Below the pieces are notes generated by a model. That model saw nothing but the letters and a program-made list of their open reading frames with translations, made no database searches and was not told the origin of the DNA. The position numbers and the translations under genes are program-made. 64,000 nt of DNA from Candidatus Krumholzibacteriia bacterium (GTDB lineage Bacteria; Krumholzibacteriota; Krumholzibacteriia; WVZY01; JAKEHA01): the NCBI GenBank assembly GCA_029865265.1, contig JAOUHG010000014.1, positions 1 to 64,000 of the forward strand, given 5' to 3'. Of the stretch, positions 38,001 through 45,428 are shown in pieces. Numbering within the stretch: position 1 is the stretch's first letter; each line of letters opens with the position of its first letter.

Positions 38001-40796
38001 TGGAACGGAAGCGTGTGGCGCAACCCGACGCCCATCGCGGAGTCCATCCCCGTAGGCGGATTGCGTTGCTACGCGAGTGCGTTCATCTCCGGCAGCGCGG
38101 TGGACGGCCGTACGCTGCGCGCATTCCTGCCCGTGGGCGCACTGAGGGTTGCCTCCGGCAACGACGGACCCATCGACGCCACCGTGGTCAACTCGGGAAC
38201 GCAGGTGATATCCACCGATCCGTTGATCGCCAGCATCTCGACCGACCGGAGCTCCTATAGCGTGGGACAGTTGATCGGCGTCACCATGAACGTGCGCAAC
38301 GTCGGCGGCACCACGCTGACCGCGGTGTTCCCGGATTCGCTGGCCATGAGCGGTAGTGGCGGTGCCATCCCCGTGGGCGGGCCGGTTCCCGCCACGGCTG
38401 ATTTGGCACCGGGCGAGGAAGCGGCGTTCGCGTGGACACTCACCGCCGCCGCACCCGGTGCGCTCTCCTTCTGCGGATCCGCGTCGGACGGCTCGGTTGC
38501 CTCGATCTCCGTGTGCGCGGACCCGGTGCGCATCGACAGCCGGGTCACGGCGGTCACGGCCGCCTTCGAGGACCACGCACCCCCGGGAGTCAACCGGGGC
38601 CAGCGCACCGTGCCGGCCATGACATTCCAGATCAACCACGCGGATACCGATTCGCTCGCGGCGGAGGTGCGGGTGAAAACCATCGTGCTGGCCGTGGCGG
38701 ACAACGGTGGCAGCGGCATCGCGCCCAACAGCGTTCTTTCGGGGGTCACGCTGGTGAGTTCCAGCGGGACCAGCGCGTTCTTCTCGCTGGTGGACTCGAC
38801 ACTGAGCCCGGTGCGCCTCACCCTGCCGCAGCCCATCCGGATTGCACGCGGTGAGGACGTGACCATCGACGCAACCATCGACGTCGCCGCGTCCGCAGTA
38901 CTCGCCCCGTTCCGGCTGTCGGTCGCGGCACCGGAAGACCTGGGCATCACCGACGCCAACGACGGCGCACCGGTCGCGGTGTCGTCTTCGACGCCCTTCC
39001 CCTGGCTGACCAGCGCGATCGACGTGGACGAACCTGCCACCCTGGTGCGCGTTTCCGGGGATGCTGCAACCGCCACCACCGCCAACGTCGGACAGCAGCG
39101 CGTGGTCATCTGGGACGGTACCATGCAAAACGCGTCACCGGCCGCAGCCGCCACCGCCGCTGTAACCGCGCTGCTGATCGACTTCCACGATGGCACCGGC
39201 ACCCCGATTGCGCCGGCCGGAACTGTGTCGAGACTTGCGATCTTTGGCGGCGGCACCCGCCTCTTCGAGACCGTGGTGTTGCCGGCAGCGGCCACCGCGC
39301 AATTCGACCTGCCCTCGGCGCTGCTGCTGCCGCCGCAGCAGCTGCGCTCGTTCGTGGTGGAGGTGGACATCCAGGACCTCCCCGCCAGCGCGGATCTTGG
39401 CATCACGCTGCGCACGCCGGCCGCGATCGCCGCGCGGGACAACAACAGCGGGGCGGTGCTCGCGGTGGTGCCGGATGGCGGGGCGGCCTTCCCGCTGGTA
39501 TCCCGGACCATTTCGTTCCAGCCGGCCGCGACCGGCCTGGCGGCGGCACTGGTGAGCCTGGCGCCGGAGACCATCCTGCCCGCCGACGCGGGAATCGGGA
39601 TCGCGCGCCTGCGTCTGAGCCACGCCGACGCCATCTCTTCCGCAATCGTCGTGGATTCGCTGGCACTCGCGTTCCGCACCGTCGACGGCGCGGCCTTCTA
39701 TCCCGGCAACTACTTCAATCGCATCGTGGTGGTGGCGAGCGCGGACACGCTGGCCAGCGTGACCACGTTGAGCGGCGTCAGCTCGCTGGTCCCCTGCCGC
39801 TTCACCAGTCCCATCGTGCTTGCCCCGGCAGCAGCCGAATCGCTCACCATTCTGGTTGATGCAAAAGGATCGTTCGTCCCGGCAACGTTCGTCGTGCGCG
39901 TCGATCGCGAGTTCATCCACGCGGTGGATGCCAACGACCCCGCACAATCCATCAACATTTCCGGTGCGTTCCCGCTGCAATCGGACCCGGCCAGCATGCG
40001 CCTGCCCGGCGACGACATAGCCGTCGCCCTGCTCTCATCACTCCCGCCCAACGTGGCCGGCAACGAGCGCGCACTCCGCGTGATGGACCTGGCCCTGCAG
40101 AACCGCAACACACCCGGCTTCACCGCCGCACGGCTGGAGTCGCTGACGGTGGCAGTCCAGGGCCACAGTGGAGGAACCATAGTTCCCGGTGCCATCGTCG
40201 CCGCGGCGAGGCTCACCGAGGCCGACTCTCTCGTGTGCGCCGGCACCGTGACGGCGACGGGTATCGTATTCACCATGCCCGGCGGCTTCACGCTGCAGCC
40301 GGGGACGACGCGCGATCTGTCGCTCGTGCTGGACCTGGCCGGGAGTATCAAGGAAAGCAAGTTCCGCTTTGCCGTGGCGGACGCAACCTCGGTGGTGCTC
40401 TCCGACGACGCAACCGGCGGGCCGGTGACGGCCACATCGGACAGCGGTTTCCCGCTGGCCACGCAGTACGCCGCGGTGCTCTCGACCGACGCGAACGGCG
40501 CGTTTACCAACTACCCCAATCCGTTCGCCGCGGGGCGCGAGTCGACGCGCGTCACATTCTTCCTTGATCAACCCTCCGCGGTAACACTGCGCCTGTTCAC
40601 GCTGTGGGGCGATCCGGTGACAACGCTCGCCAGTGGCGTGCGCATGTCCGCCGGCCTGCACCAGGATGTAACCTGGGACGGCCGTAACGGCAGCGGCGAC
40701 ACGGTGAACAACGGCGTCTACTACCTGCTGCTCGACATCGCGCCGGACGCGGGCACGCCACAGACGCTGCGGCGCAAGGTGGCGGTGCTGCGATGA
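32049..40796 (+). CDS. Giant secreted repeat protein with DUF11-like and FlgD-like domains
   Basis: 2915 residues, TTG start (next codons AAA CTC CTG) leading into a signal peptide that ends near A-S-A. Six copies of a 95-residue unit (G-x-Y-x-G-N/D-G, G-F-x-P, D-G-F-x-V-G, V-N-x-x-G), resembling a phage structural-protein repeat, sit in two triplets, each followed by DUF11/CARDB-like domains near residues 327, 737 and 860. Three units of 320 residues with D-G-M-V-A-x-Q and S-G-N-D-G-P-I-D follow, then more beta-sandwich domains. The C-terminus (about 2818-2915) starts Y-P-N-P-F and is FlgD-Ig-like, a class of cell-surface or secretion sorting domain. Likely a surface adhesin or sheath protein; no enzyme motif was seen. 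Confidence 0.85.
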   Translation: MKLLFAHLQPSRLRTARLLTGALAAGMALALAGPASALRVATGVYTGNGFQQAITTPGFQPAVVIVKGNAYRPAVIKTATMAGTYSKYFYSNGILGYNDGIQSLQGDGFTVGYSLSVNGIFTAYTYLAIEASPGEIAVGSYLGDGNPARTISGLGFPPAYVMVMSEASTNGTQRFAIQPGTETSLSVGYFYSNSPGITGIGSDGFDVSGDAEVNAAGVTYHYIAFGSAAVATGTYAGDGAASRVIGGLVSAPACVVVRGAKVQDLTLHRVSANGDNTAMKFVPELNVSNAIVRFLPDGFEVGADQSANKSGRDYYWLAFPGTGAETDASIALGSSRTSAAFGDPLALTVVITNESVDSLSGLAVTAPLPAGLTYAGHTATRGTYVPGSGLWTVGPLAGGESVNLNIDASVTTGGPATLRAVAAITALDQADSNPANDADSVSIDIIQREYRVTTGSYTGNAAASRAINGLGFAPDAVLITGQNGAGTVVRTGTMPAGTVKQLGTNQVLLAGAINSLDADGFTVANHATTNAGGVVYHWTAFQSEPGSMVIGSYTGNGADDRSIATVGFQPGYLIVMSSNNEESMQRFAGMGGDASAEFKAGDLKPDRIQAFEPTGFQVGKHNTVNGSGVQFHYLAWRDGAAQAKTGLYVGNGSASHPRNDIGFRPLHAIIRRQSNGEPTVQRSASVTGNTTLPFTQAPPLTGAITALTADGFDLGADPSVNEMGALYFWSAFRDSREADLALTVTQSNPIPNVGDTLTLDVRVDNLGTADANGVKVSAPVPAGMGFISATAGVGSFVASTGTWTLGTLANGSGATLSVRARVLPGTGGSTLVHGASVSALDELDPNTGNNTATAVIAVQAAELGIAVSADSAFASVGDTLRVHVGIANNGPNAASGVAATVWLPAFAAYVSHTGDGSFVSGTGAWTSGPIPALGAAELTVVAVVLPGAEGQQLVTSASLTAADQEDPQAANNAASVAVQVITPVTLGDVAASLYPAAASAGQPALALRIDVGNAAAVGVTLATTSTISFSDGVSTYSAALRNPTFVPANASDFTLSFTAAAVPAGMTPGASYDLRLALAGTTAEAWAYADTFLTTGRNAIFITGPEMVVTAGIVGDAIANPGAADVELLRLEFQSAYTAPRTLDSLVVTNTSTGPGTAGELDGLARALHLYGDADGNGVLSAPDSLLGSSLFLNGRAVFDVAGAWTVPAASVSRLILSTDVDSTRARDGDHMNAAITFESDIVFVEPTSIAGTISPLDRLDSYGTATIDGMVAMQVAFADAGVDTLASGNTDVWIATLVLPTNGYADDVLKRIEIADFSGGFAPADLAALELVRDDGDGVYTPGVDLPLGRFAFSGDRYQLSGLSEPIAAGNRFFLVAAAATTPTDGDTFQPGIPTDGVEMASGNDGPIDLPVVSPRTLVLSRVEEITVSARTLGSLTVAPGSAGAPMLWLDVRNNTAADATIDTLFLINASTGSGGVTELDGNFRGVSVYTDNGDGAPGPGDTLLAAGLRFTAGTLAISPLGPALSSGATRTLLVVCDVDSSCAADGDLLAVSVSTAAHVVTTAPAPVAGAFPITTNPARPVNGMVAHQIRAIATPDTVLVAGSTHNAVLDVRIHGNGYAADMLQTLTVQNLGTATDAHVSRFALFADGGDGVFDAGAGDDIALGDLTDIGGGRLQSGPLSFPLPGTCGQDARFYVSADVVPSPPSGASLQLSIPTLGIAVASGNDGPIDTPVTSPGVQLIPRPDELTVFPYSVGDKRVRPGATRVLNFGAGLYNGFDSPLVLNGMQLFQKGSATAAEIVRVQAWADADTNGLFDPNFDTLVATRTSTSVFYPLSGFNLPLPPKRISYLFVSYDLSLAVRDSVGVNLQINSETDLSLPNPSVLHGEFPIDSPGQDLSDGMVAAQIAALNAPSQTVPPGESDVFVLGFTVPRNGLLTDVLQRVSVGNAGTAAAGQDIVFLNLWAEGNGNTKFDRSGDRLLTTLAWNGSVWRNPTPIAESIPVGGLRCYASAFISGSAVDGRTLRAFLPVGALRVASGNDGPIDATVVNSGTQVISTDPLIASISTDRSSYSVGQLIGVTMNVRNVGGTTLTAVFPDSLAMSGSGGAIPVGGPVPATADLAPGEEAAFAWTLTAAAPGALSFCGSASDGSVASISVCADPVRIDSRVTAVTAAFEDHAPPGVNRGQRTVPAMTFQINHADTDSLAAEVRVKTIVLAVADNGGSGIAPNSVLSGVTLVSSSGTSAFFSLVDSTLSPVRLTLPQPIRIARGEDVTIDATIDVAASAVLAPFRLSVAAPEDLGITDANDGAPVAVSSSTPFPWLTSAIDVDEPATLVRVSGDAATATTANVGQQRVVIWDGTMQNASPAAAATAAVTALLIDFHDGTGTPIAPAGTVSRLAIFGGGTRLFETVVLPAAATAQFDLPSALLLPPQQLRSFVVEVDIQDLPASADLGITLRTPAAIAARDNNSGAVLAVVPDGGAAFPLVSRTISFQPAATGLAAALVSLAPETILPADAGIGIARLRLSHADAISSAIVVDSLALAFRTVDGAAFYPGNYFNRIVVVASADTLASVTTLSGVSSLVPCRFTSPIVLAPAAAESLTILVDAKGSFVPATFVVRVDREFIHAVDANDPAQSINISGAFPLQSDPASMRLPGDDIAVALLSSLPPNVAGNERALRVMDLALQNRNTPGFTAARLESLTVAVQGHSGGTIVPGAIVAAARLTEADSLVCAGTVTATGIVFTMPGGFTLQPGTTRDLSLVLDLAGSIKESKFRFAVADATSVVLSDDATGGPVTATSDSGFPLATQYAAVLSTDANGAFTNYPNPFAAGRESTRVTFFLDQPSAVTLRLFTLWGDPVTTLASGVRMSAGLHQDVTWDGRNGSGDTVNNGVYYLLLDIAPDAGTPQTLRRKVAVLR
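32163..34627 (+). repeat. Tandemly duplicated 412-residue module inside the giant protein gene
   Basis: The G-x-Y-x-G-N/D marker falls at residues 43, 139, 233 and again at 455, 551, 646. Spacing within each triplet is 94-96 residues, and the second triplet is offset by 412-413 residues. Each triplet is followed by a DUF11-like domain. This is an old duplication at the protein level; no long identical DNA stretch was seen. Confidence 0.8.
35364..38220 (+). repeat. Three tandem units of about 320 residues in the giant protein gene
   Basis: Units begin at residues 1106, 1426 and 1747 (bases 35364, 36324, 37287). Each contains an opening E-x-x-V strand, D-G/N-G-M-V-A-x-Q in the middle and A-S-G-N-D-G-P-I-D at the end (codons near 36258, 37221, 38157). 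The periods are 960 and 963 bases. Confidence 0.8.
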
Positions 40797-42778
40797 GGCG
40801 TGTCGTTCTGGCAATTTGTCTGGCCGGGCTCGTCGCACCGGCGGCGGCGCACGGCGGCTCTTACGGCACCGAGCTCCCGTTCGTTGCGGGGGCGGGCGCG
40901 CGCGCGTCCGGAATGGGTCTCGCGGGCACGTCGCTCACGGGGACGCCGGCGTCGCAGTATGCCAACCCGGCCACGCTGGCCTTGCAGGAGTACCGCCAGC
41001 TCGAACTCTACCGGACGACCCTGTTCGATTCCAAATCGTCGTACCTGGCGGCCGCGTACGCCCACCCCAGCCTGGACTTCGGCGCCTTCGGACTCAGCCT
41101 GCTCCGCGTGGGCGTGGGCGGCATCGAGGAACGCGACGACTTCAACACGCTGCTCTCATCCGATCTGACGAGCACCGACACGCGCATCCTGCTCGGATAC
41201 GGGGCCGCCGTGACGCGCGCACTGGCGCTGGGCGTGAACCTGAAGATCGACCACCAGCAACTCGCAGGCGCCAGCGGGACGGGCATCGGCGCGGACCTGG
41301 GTGCGGTTGCCAGCCATACCTTTGCGGGTGACGGTTTGCTGCGCTCCGCGCGCGCGGGCGTCATGCTCGAGAACGTGGTGGAGCCCTCGGTGAAACTGGA
41401 CGCCGAGGACGTGAGCGACCCCATGCGCATCTCGGCAGGTGCGTCGCTGGACGCACTCGCCGATCGATTCGGAATCACGGCGGCCGTGGACGTGGTGAGC
41501 CCGCGCTACTCACCCTTCCAGTTCCGGGCGGGCCTGGAGGTGGACTACGACGGGCTGGTGGCGCTGCGCGCGGGGCTCGACGACGACACCCCCACCTTCG
41601 GCCTTGGCGCCGGCTACCGCAGCGTGCGCCTCGACTATGCCTTCCGCGACGAGGAACTCGGCGCCAACCACCGCTTCTCAGTGGCGGTGGCCTTCGGTGC
41701 CTCCACCTCCGAACGCAGGCAGACCCGCCAGGAGCGCCAGGACGCGGAAATGCACGCCCGCCTGCGCGAGCGCATCCGCGAGTTCGAGAACGGGCAACGG
41801 CAACACCTGGTGGCTCGCGCGGACAGCCTGTTTGCGGCCGGGAACTACGCCGCGGCGGACGAACAGTACGGCGCGGTGCTGGCCTGGGATCCGTCTGACA
41901 CGCGCGCGGTGGGATTGCAGAGCGAATGTCGTTTCCATTTGGAGGTCGCGCAGGCACGGCAAGGCGAAGCCGCGGGCGATTACCCCACCGCACTCTACCA
42001 CTTCCGGCGCGCGGAGCAGTTCCGCGACGGCGACGCGGGCGTTACCGATGGCATCCTTCTCTGCGAACAACGCATCCAGGAGGGTCATGACCGCGCCGCC
42101 ATGGTTCAGACCCTGCTCAGCCGGTCAATCGATCTCTACGCATCGGGGCAGCTCACCGAGGCCCTGCCAGGATTCCGGGAAGTCCTGCGCACCGACCCCG
42201 GCAACGCGCTCGCGCGCGAGTACGAGCGCAAGACAACGGTCAGCATCCAGTCGGTCGTGGAACAGAATATCACCCGCGCGCGCACACGCGCGGAGCGCGG
42301 GGACTTCCCCGGCGCAATGGAATCCATCGAGCAGGCACGCGCGCTCGCCCCGCAGGACGAACGTGTGGCAGCGGAACTGGCGGCGATACAGAAGCGCCAG
42401 CAGTCTCAATCGACGAAGGACGCACACGCGGTCACCGCCACCCCGCCGGAGCCCGCGTACGACGCGACCGTCGACGAGGCCGTGCTCCTGTCCCGCTACC
42501 GCGAGGGGATCCGGCTCTTCGAACAGGGTAATTTTGAGGCGGCGACCCGGGAGCTGCTCGTGGTGTGGACGGCCGCACCGGGATTCCACGACGTCGCGGA
42601 TACCCTGGCGCGTGCATACCTCTTTCTTGGCATGCAGGCGTACTCGAAGGGGAGCTACGACGAGGCGATCGCCAGCTGGGAGCACGTACTCACCATCGAC
42701 CCCGGCAACGCCAAGGCGCGGCGGTATCTCAAGAGTTCACGGGAGGAGGCGAGCCGCCTGGGCGCGGGCCGGCCGTGA
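40793..42778 (+). CDS. PorV/PorQ-like outer-membrane protein with C-terminal TPR domain
   Basis: 661 residues. A signal peptide (to about A-A-A-H) is followed by a beta-barrel domain (about 22-310) with the PorV/UPF0164-like opening A-G-A-G-A-R-A-S-G-M-G-L-A-G and Y-A-N-P-A-T-L-A. A basic Arg/Gln-rich linker leads to TPR-type repeats (about 345-650; L-F-A-A-G-N-Y-A-A-A-D, Y-S-K-G-S-Y-D-E-A-I). PorV proteins are outer-membrane partners of secreted proteins with C-terminal sorting domains; the giant protein just upstream ends in such a domain and overlaps this gene (ATGA). The barrel-TPR combination is unusual; the TPR part is presumably periplasmic. Confidence 0.8.
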   Translation: MRRVVLAICLAGLVAPAAAHGGSYGTELPFVAGAGARASGMGLAGTSLTGTPASQYANPATLALQEYRQLELYRTTLFDSKSSYLAAAYAHPSLDFGAFGLSLLRVGVGGIEERDDFNTLLSSDLTSTDTRILLGYGAAVTRALALGVNLKIDHQQLAGASGTGIGADLGAVASHTFAGDGLLRSARAGVMLENVVEPSVKLDAEDVSDPMRISAGASLDALADRFGITAAVDVVSPRYSPFQFRAGLEVDYDGLVALRAGLDDDTPTFGLGAGYRSVRLDYAFRDEELGANHRFSVAVAFGASTSERRQTRQERQDAEMHARLRERIREFENGQRQHLVARADSLFAAGNYAAADEQYGAVLAWDPSDTRAVGLQSECRFHLEVAQARQGEAAGDYPTALYHFRRAEQFRDGDAGVTDGILLCEQRIQEGHDRAAMVQTLLSRSIDLYASGQLTEALPGFREVLRTDPGNALAREYERKTTVSIQSVVEQNITRARTRAERGDFPGAMESIEQARALAPQDERVAAELAAIQKRQQSQSTKDAHAVTATPPEPAYDATVDEAVLLSRYREGIRLFEQGNFEAATRELLVVWTAAPGFHDVADTLARAYLFLGMQAYSKGSYDEAIASWEHVLTIDPGNAKARRYLKSSREEASRLGAGRP

Positions 42779-42789
42779 AGGGGCGCACC

Positions 42790-44319
42790 ATGAAGACTCC
42801 GCTGTTCCAGTCGCTTCGCGTGCAACTACTCGCGGGCGCCGCTCTGCTGCTGGCGATCACCGTGGGTGCGGTGGGCTATGCGCTCACCCTGAACCAGCGG
42901 CGATCCCTCACCGAGACGATGATCCAGACCGTGGTGTTGCAGGGCCGCAACGTTGCGCTGTCCGGCGAGAAGTCCCTCCTGCGCCCCGATCCCGAGTTTG
43001 AATTGTGCCCGCTGGTGACACGCGTCATGAGTGAAGTTCCCGACATACAGTTGCTGGTGGTGGCGGACCGGAACGGCGTGGTGCAGGGTCACCGGGACCC
43101 GTCCCGCGTCGGCAAGCCGTTTGTCTACGAAGACGGCGGTGCCATCGCCGTTGCGTCGCCGTCCGTGCGCGGGGACGAAACGCTTCGCGAAAGCACCAGC
43201 GCCTATCTGCTCGCCACACCCGTTTTCGGCGGCACCAGCAAGGTCGGCACCGTGTACCTCACGGTCTCCAAGCGCGCGCTGCTCGAGCAGCAGCGCAGGT
43301 CGCTCCTGCTCACCATTCGCTTGAGTGCTGCGGCGCTGCTGGCGGGGCTGCTGCTGGCCGTTCTGTTCTTCACGCGCATCTCGCGCCCGATGGGCACGCT
43401 CATGCAGGGCCTCGATGCACTCGCACGCGACCTGTCCTTCAGCATCGTGATGCCGACGCGCAACGAATTCCGTGTGGTCGCCGACGCGTTCAACCGCATG
43501 GCCCGCGAGATCCAGGGGGCCCAGCGCGAGTTGCTGGCCAAGGAGCGTCTCGCCCACGAGGTGGAGCTGGCGCGCCAGATCCAGGAGTCGCTGGTGCCAC
43601 GCTCGGTGGCAGACGCGGGACGCTTCGAGATCGGTTTTCACTATGAGTCCGCGTACGAAGTGGGCGGCGACTACCTGGACATCATCCCGGTCGATGGTTC
43701 GCGGGTGTTCTTTGTCATGGCCGACGTTTCCGGCAAGGGCGTTGCGGGCATGGTGGTCATGGCAATGACCCGGGTGCTGGTGCGTCAGTTCGCTGGATCG
43801 GGGTCGCCGCCACGCGAAGTCCTCATACGGCTCAACCAGGCGCTGGCCGGGAACATCCGTCGCAACATGTTCGTTACCGCTTTCGTCGGTGTGCTCGACA
43901 TCGATCGGGGCGAGTTTGCGTACTCCAACGCCGGACACAACCCCCTTGTCGTCTACCACGAGGGTCGCCGGGTCGCCACTGACAAGAGACTGGATGGCGT
44001 CCCGCTGGGCATCTTCACGACGGATCGCTTTGCCGAAACGGTGGCGGACTACTCTACCTCGCTCGCCCCCGGCGACGTGGTCCTCCTCTACACCGACGGG
44101 CTCACAGAGTCGCTGGACACAGCCAGGAAACAATTTTCGCTGCAACGCGTAATCGACATCGCAACCGACCAGGGTCACCTGGGGGCACGGCATCTGGTGC
44201 GCCGCCTGGTGGCCGCGGAGAAGCGCTCACGCGGCGAGGCAGCGCAGGCCGATGACATCACGCTGCTCGCCTTCGGCATAGCGATCCGCGAGCGCAGCGC
44301 GGTGGGGAGCACGGGCTGA
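42790..44319 (+). CDS. Membrane SpoIIE/RsbU-type serine phosphatase with HAMP domain
   Basis: 509 residues; ATG six bases after AAGGGG (a coupled GTG at 42775 is the alternative). Helix 1 at about 11-34, an extracytoplasmic sensor region (about 35-170, single-Cache-like), helix 2 at about 172-195, HAMP at about 195-250, then a PP2C_SpoIIE domain (about 275-500). All metal-binding segments are intact: G-G-D-Y-L-D (292-297), A-D-V-S-G-K-G (311-317), N-A-G-H-N-P (380-385), T-D-G (435-437) and D-D-I-T (488-491). It would dephosphorylate an STAS anti-anti-sigma-type protein; the next gene encodes exactly such a domain and overlaps the stop by one base. Confidence 0.92.
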   Translation: MKTPLFQSLRVQLLAGAALLLAITVGAVGYALTLNQRRSLTETMIQTVVLQGRNVALSGEKSLLRPDPEFELCPLVTRVMSEVPDIQLLVVADRNGVVQGHRDPSRVGKPFVYEDGGAIAVASPSVRGDETLRESTSAYLLATPVFGGTSKVGTVYLTVSKRALLEQQRRSLLLTIRLSAAALLAGLLLAVLFFTRISRPMGTLMQGLDALARDLSFSIVMPTRNEFRVVADAFNRMAREIQGAQRELLAKERLAHEVELARQIQESLVPRSVADAGRFEIGFHYESAYEVGGDYLDIIPVDGSRVFFVMADVSGKGVAGMVVMAMTRVLVRQFAGSGSPPREVLIRLNQALAGNIRRNMFVTAFVGVLDIDRGEFAYSNAGHNPLVVYHEGRRVATDKRLDGVPLGIFTTDRFAETVADYSTSLAPGDVVLLYTDGLTESLDTARKQFSLQRVIDIATDQGHLGARHLVRRLVAAEKRSRGEAAQADDITLLAFGIAIRERSAVGSTG

Positions 44320-45419
44320 TGGCCACACGGATCGCACGGGTCGACTTTGACGCACGCACCGCAAGCCTGGTGGTGAAACCGTCGTCCGCCGGTCTGGATT
44401 CCGGACGCGTGCGCGAGATCGTCGCCGCCCTGAAGACTGCCGGCATGCAGCAGGTGGATGTCCACGTCGACGCCGGACCAGAAGCCAGCCAGGCAGATGG
44501 GCTGCGGGCTGCGTTGGGAGACGCGGGCGTTCTCGTCCACCAGGGTGATTACGCCGGCTCGGTCGGCCGGGTCGGCAACCGCGCATTCCAGTGCGCGGTG
44601 GATCCGGACGAAGCGCGAGCCGGCTGGACCATCGAGGCCTGCCTCGACTCCCTGGACCGCGCCGTGGTGCGGTCCGCGCTGCTCGTGGCCCTTGTGCGTC
44701 TGGCGACGAACATGAACGACATGCTGGGAGGACAGTTGCGCTTCGCCGTGCACGAGCTGGTGGCCAACGCCGTCGATCACGCAGACTTCTCCGGCAGCGC
44801 GCCCCGCATCGAACTTGCCATCCTGGCAACCCCATCGACCACGCTGCTCTCGTATCGTGACAATGCGGGACCCTTCACCACCACCACGCCACCCCTCGTC
44901 GACATCGACGTCAAGATCGCGCGCGGGGAGCGAAGGGGGCTCGGGCTCTTCATGTTGAATCGGATGGCCCAACAGGTTCGCTACCGGCGCGACGGTGACT
45001 GGAATGAAACCACGGTTCTGTTCGTCAGAACCGGAAACGAAACCCAAAACGCAAGGAGATCAAGTATGGAAGGACTGGAGCTGAAGCAGACACCGTGCAA
45101 GCTGCCGAACACGGTGGTACTCAAGCCCGTGGGCAGCATCGACTCCACCACCGTACACGTCCTCGACGCACGGCTGAACGCGCTCGCTTCGCAGGCGGGC
45201 GCGCAAATCGTGCTCGACATGTCCGAGGTGGATTTCATCAGCAGTGCCGGCGTGGGCTTGTTCCTCGGCACGGTATCGCAACTTCGCACCACCGGCGGGG
45301 ACCTGATCTTCACCGGGATGCTCCCCGCGATACTGGAAGTGTTCGAGATCATCAATCTCTCCGCCTACTTCAGGATCGTGCCGTCGCTGGAGGCCCTGGA
45401 GCCCGCTCCCCGGGGGTAG
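44319..45419 (+). CDS. HATPase (RsbW-like) - STAS (RsbV-like) fusion protein
   Basis: 366 residues in one uninterrupted frame. Residues 1-115 form an unrecognised N-terminal domain; 116-240 is a GHKL kinase domain with N-box H-E-L-V-A-N-A-V-D-H (145-154) and G-box R-R-G-L-G-L (205-210), as in RsbW/SpoIIAB; 250-366 is a complete STAS domain with the phosphoacceptor region F-I-S-S-A-G (306-311). At the junction, Met250 (ATG at 45066) is preceded by AAGGAG at 45053-45058, so a free 117-residue STAS protein could also be made. Kinase and substrate in one chain, beside the SpoIIE phosphatase, form a partner-switching module. No sigma factor lies nearby. Confidence 0.88.
   Translation: MATRIARVDFDARTASLVVKPSSAGLDSGRVREIVAALKTAGMQQVDVHVDAGPEASQADGLRAALGDAGVLVHQGDYAGSVGRVGNRAFQCAVDPDEARAGWTIEACLDSLDRAVVRSALLVALVRLATNMNDMLGGQLRFAVHELVANAVDHADFSGSAPRIELAILATPSTTLLSYRDNAGPFTTTTPPLVDIDVKIARGERRGLGLFMLNRMAQQVRYRRDGDWNETTVLFVRTGNETQNARRSSMEGLELKQTPCKLPNTVVLKPVGSIDSTTVHVLDARLNALASQAGAQIVLDMSEVDFISSAGVGLFLGTVSQLRTTGGDLIFTGMLPAILEVFEIINLSAYFRIVPSLEALEPAPRG
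45053..45068 (+). promoter_or_regulatory. Internal ribosome-binding site and ATG at the kinase-STAS junction
   Basis: AAGGAG at 45053-45058 stands seven bases before an in-frame ATG (45066-45068) that begins exactly at the STAS domain, with the residues expected for a stand-alone RsbV/SpoIIAA protein. There is no stop codon between the two domains. Confidence 0.65.
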
Positions 45420-45428
45420 GGATGCTCT

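Noticed and set aside
36606-39128. An 840-codon minus-strand frame inside the giant surface protein gene
   Set aside because: Arg/Gly/His-rich with no domain. The plus-strand frame has regular repeats and a signal peptide; this is its mirror.
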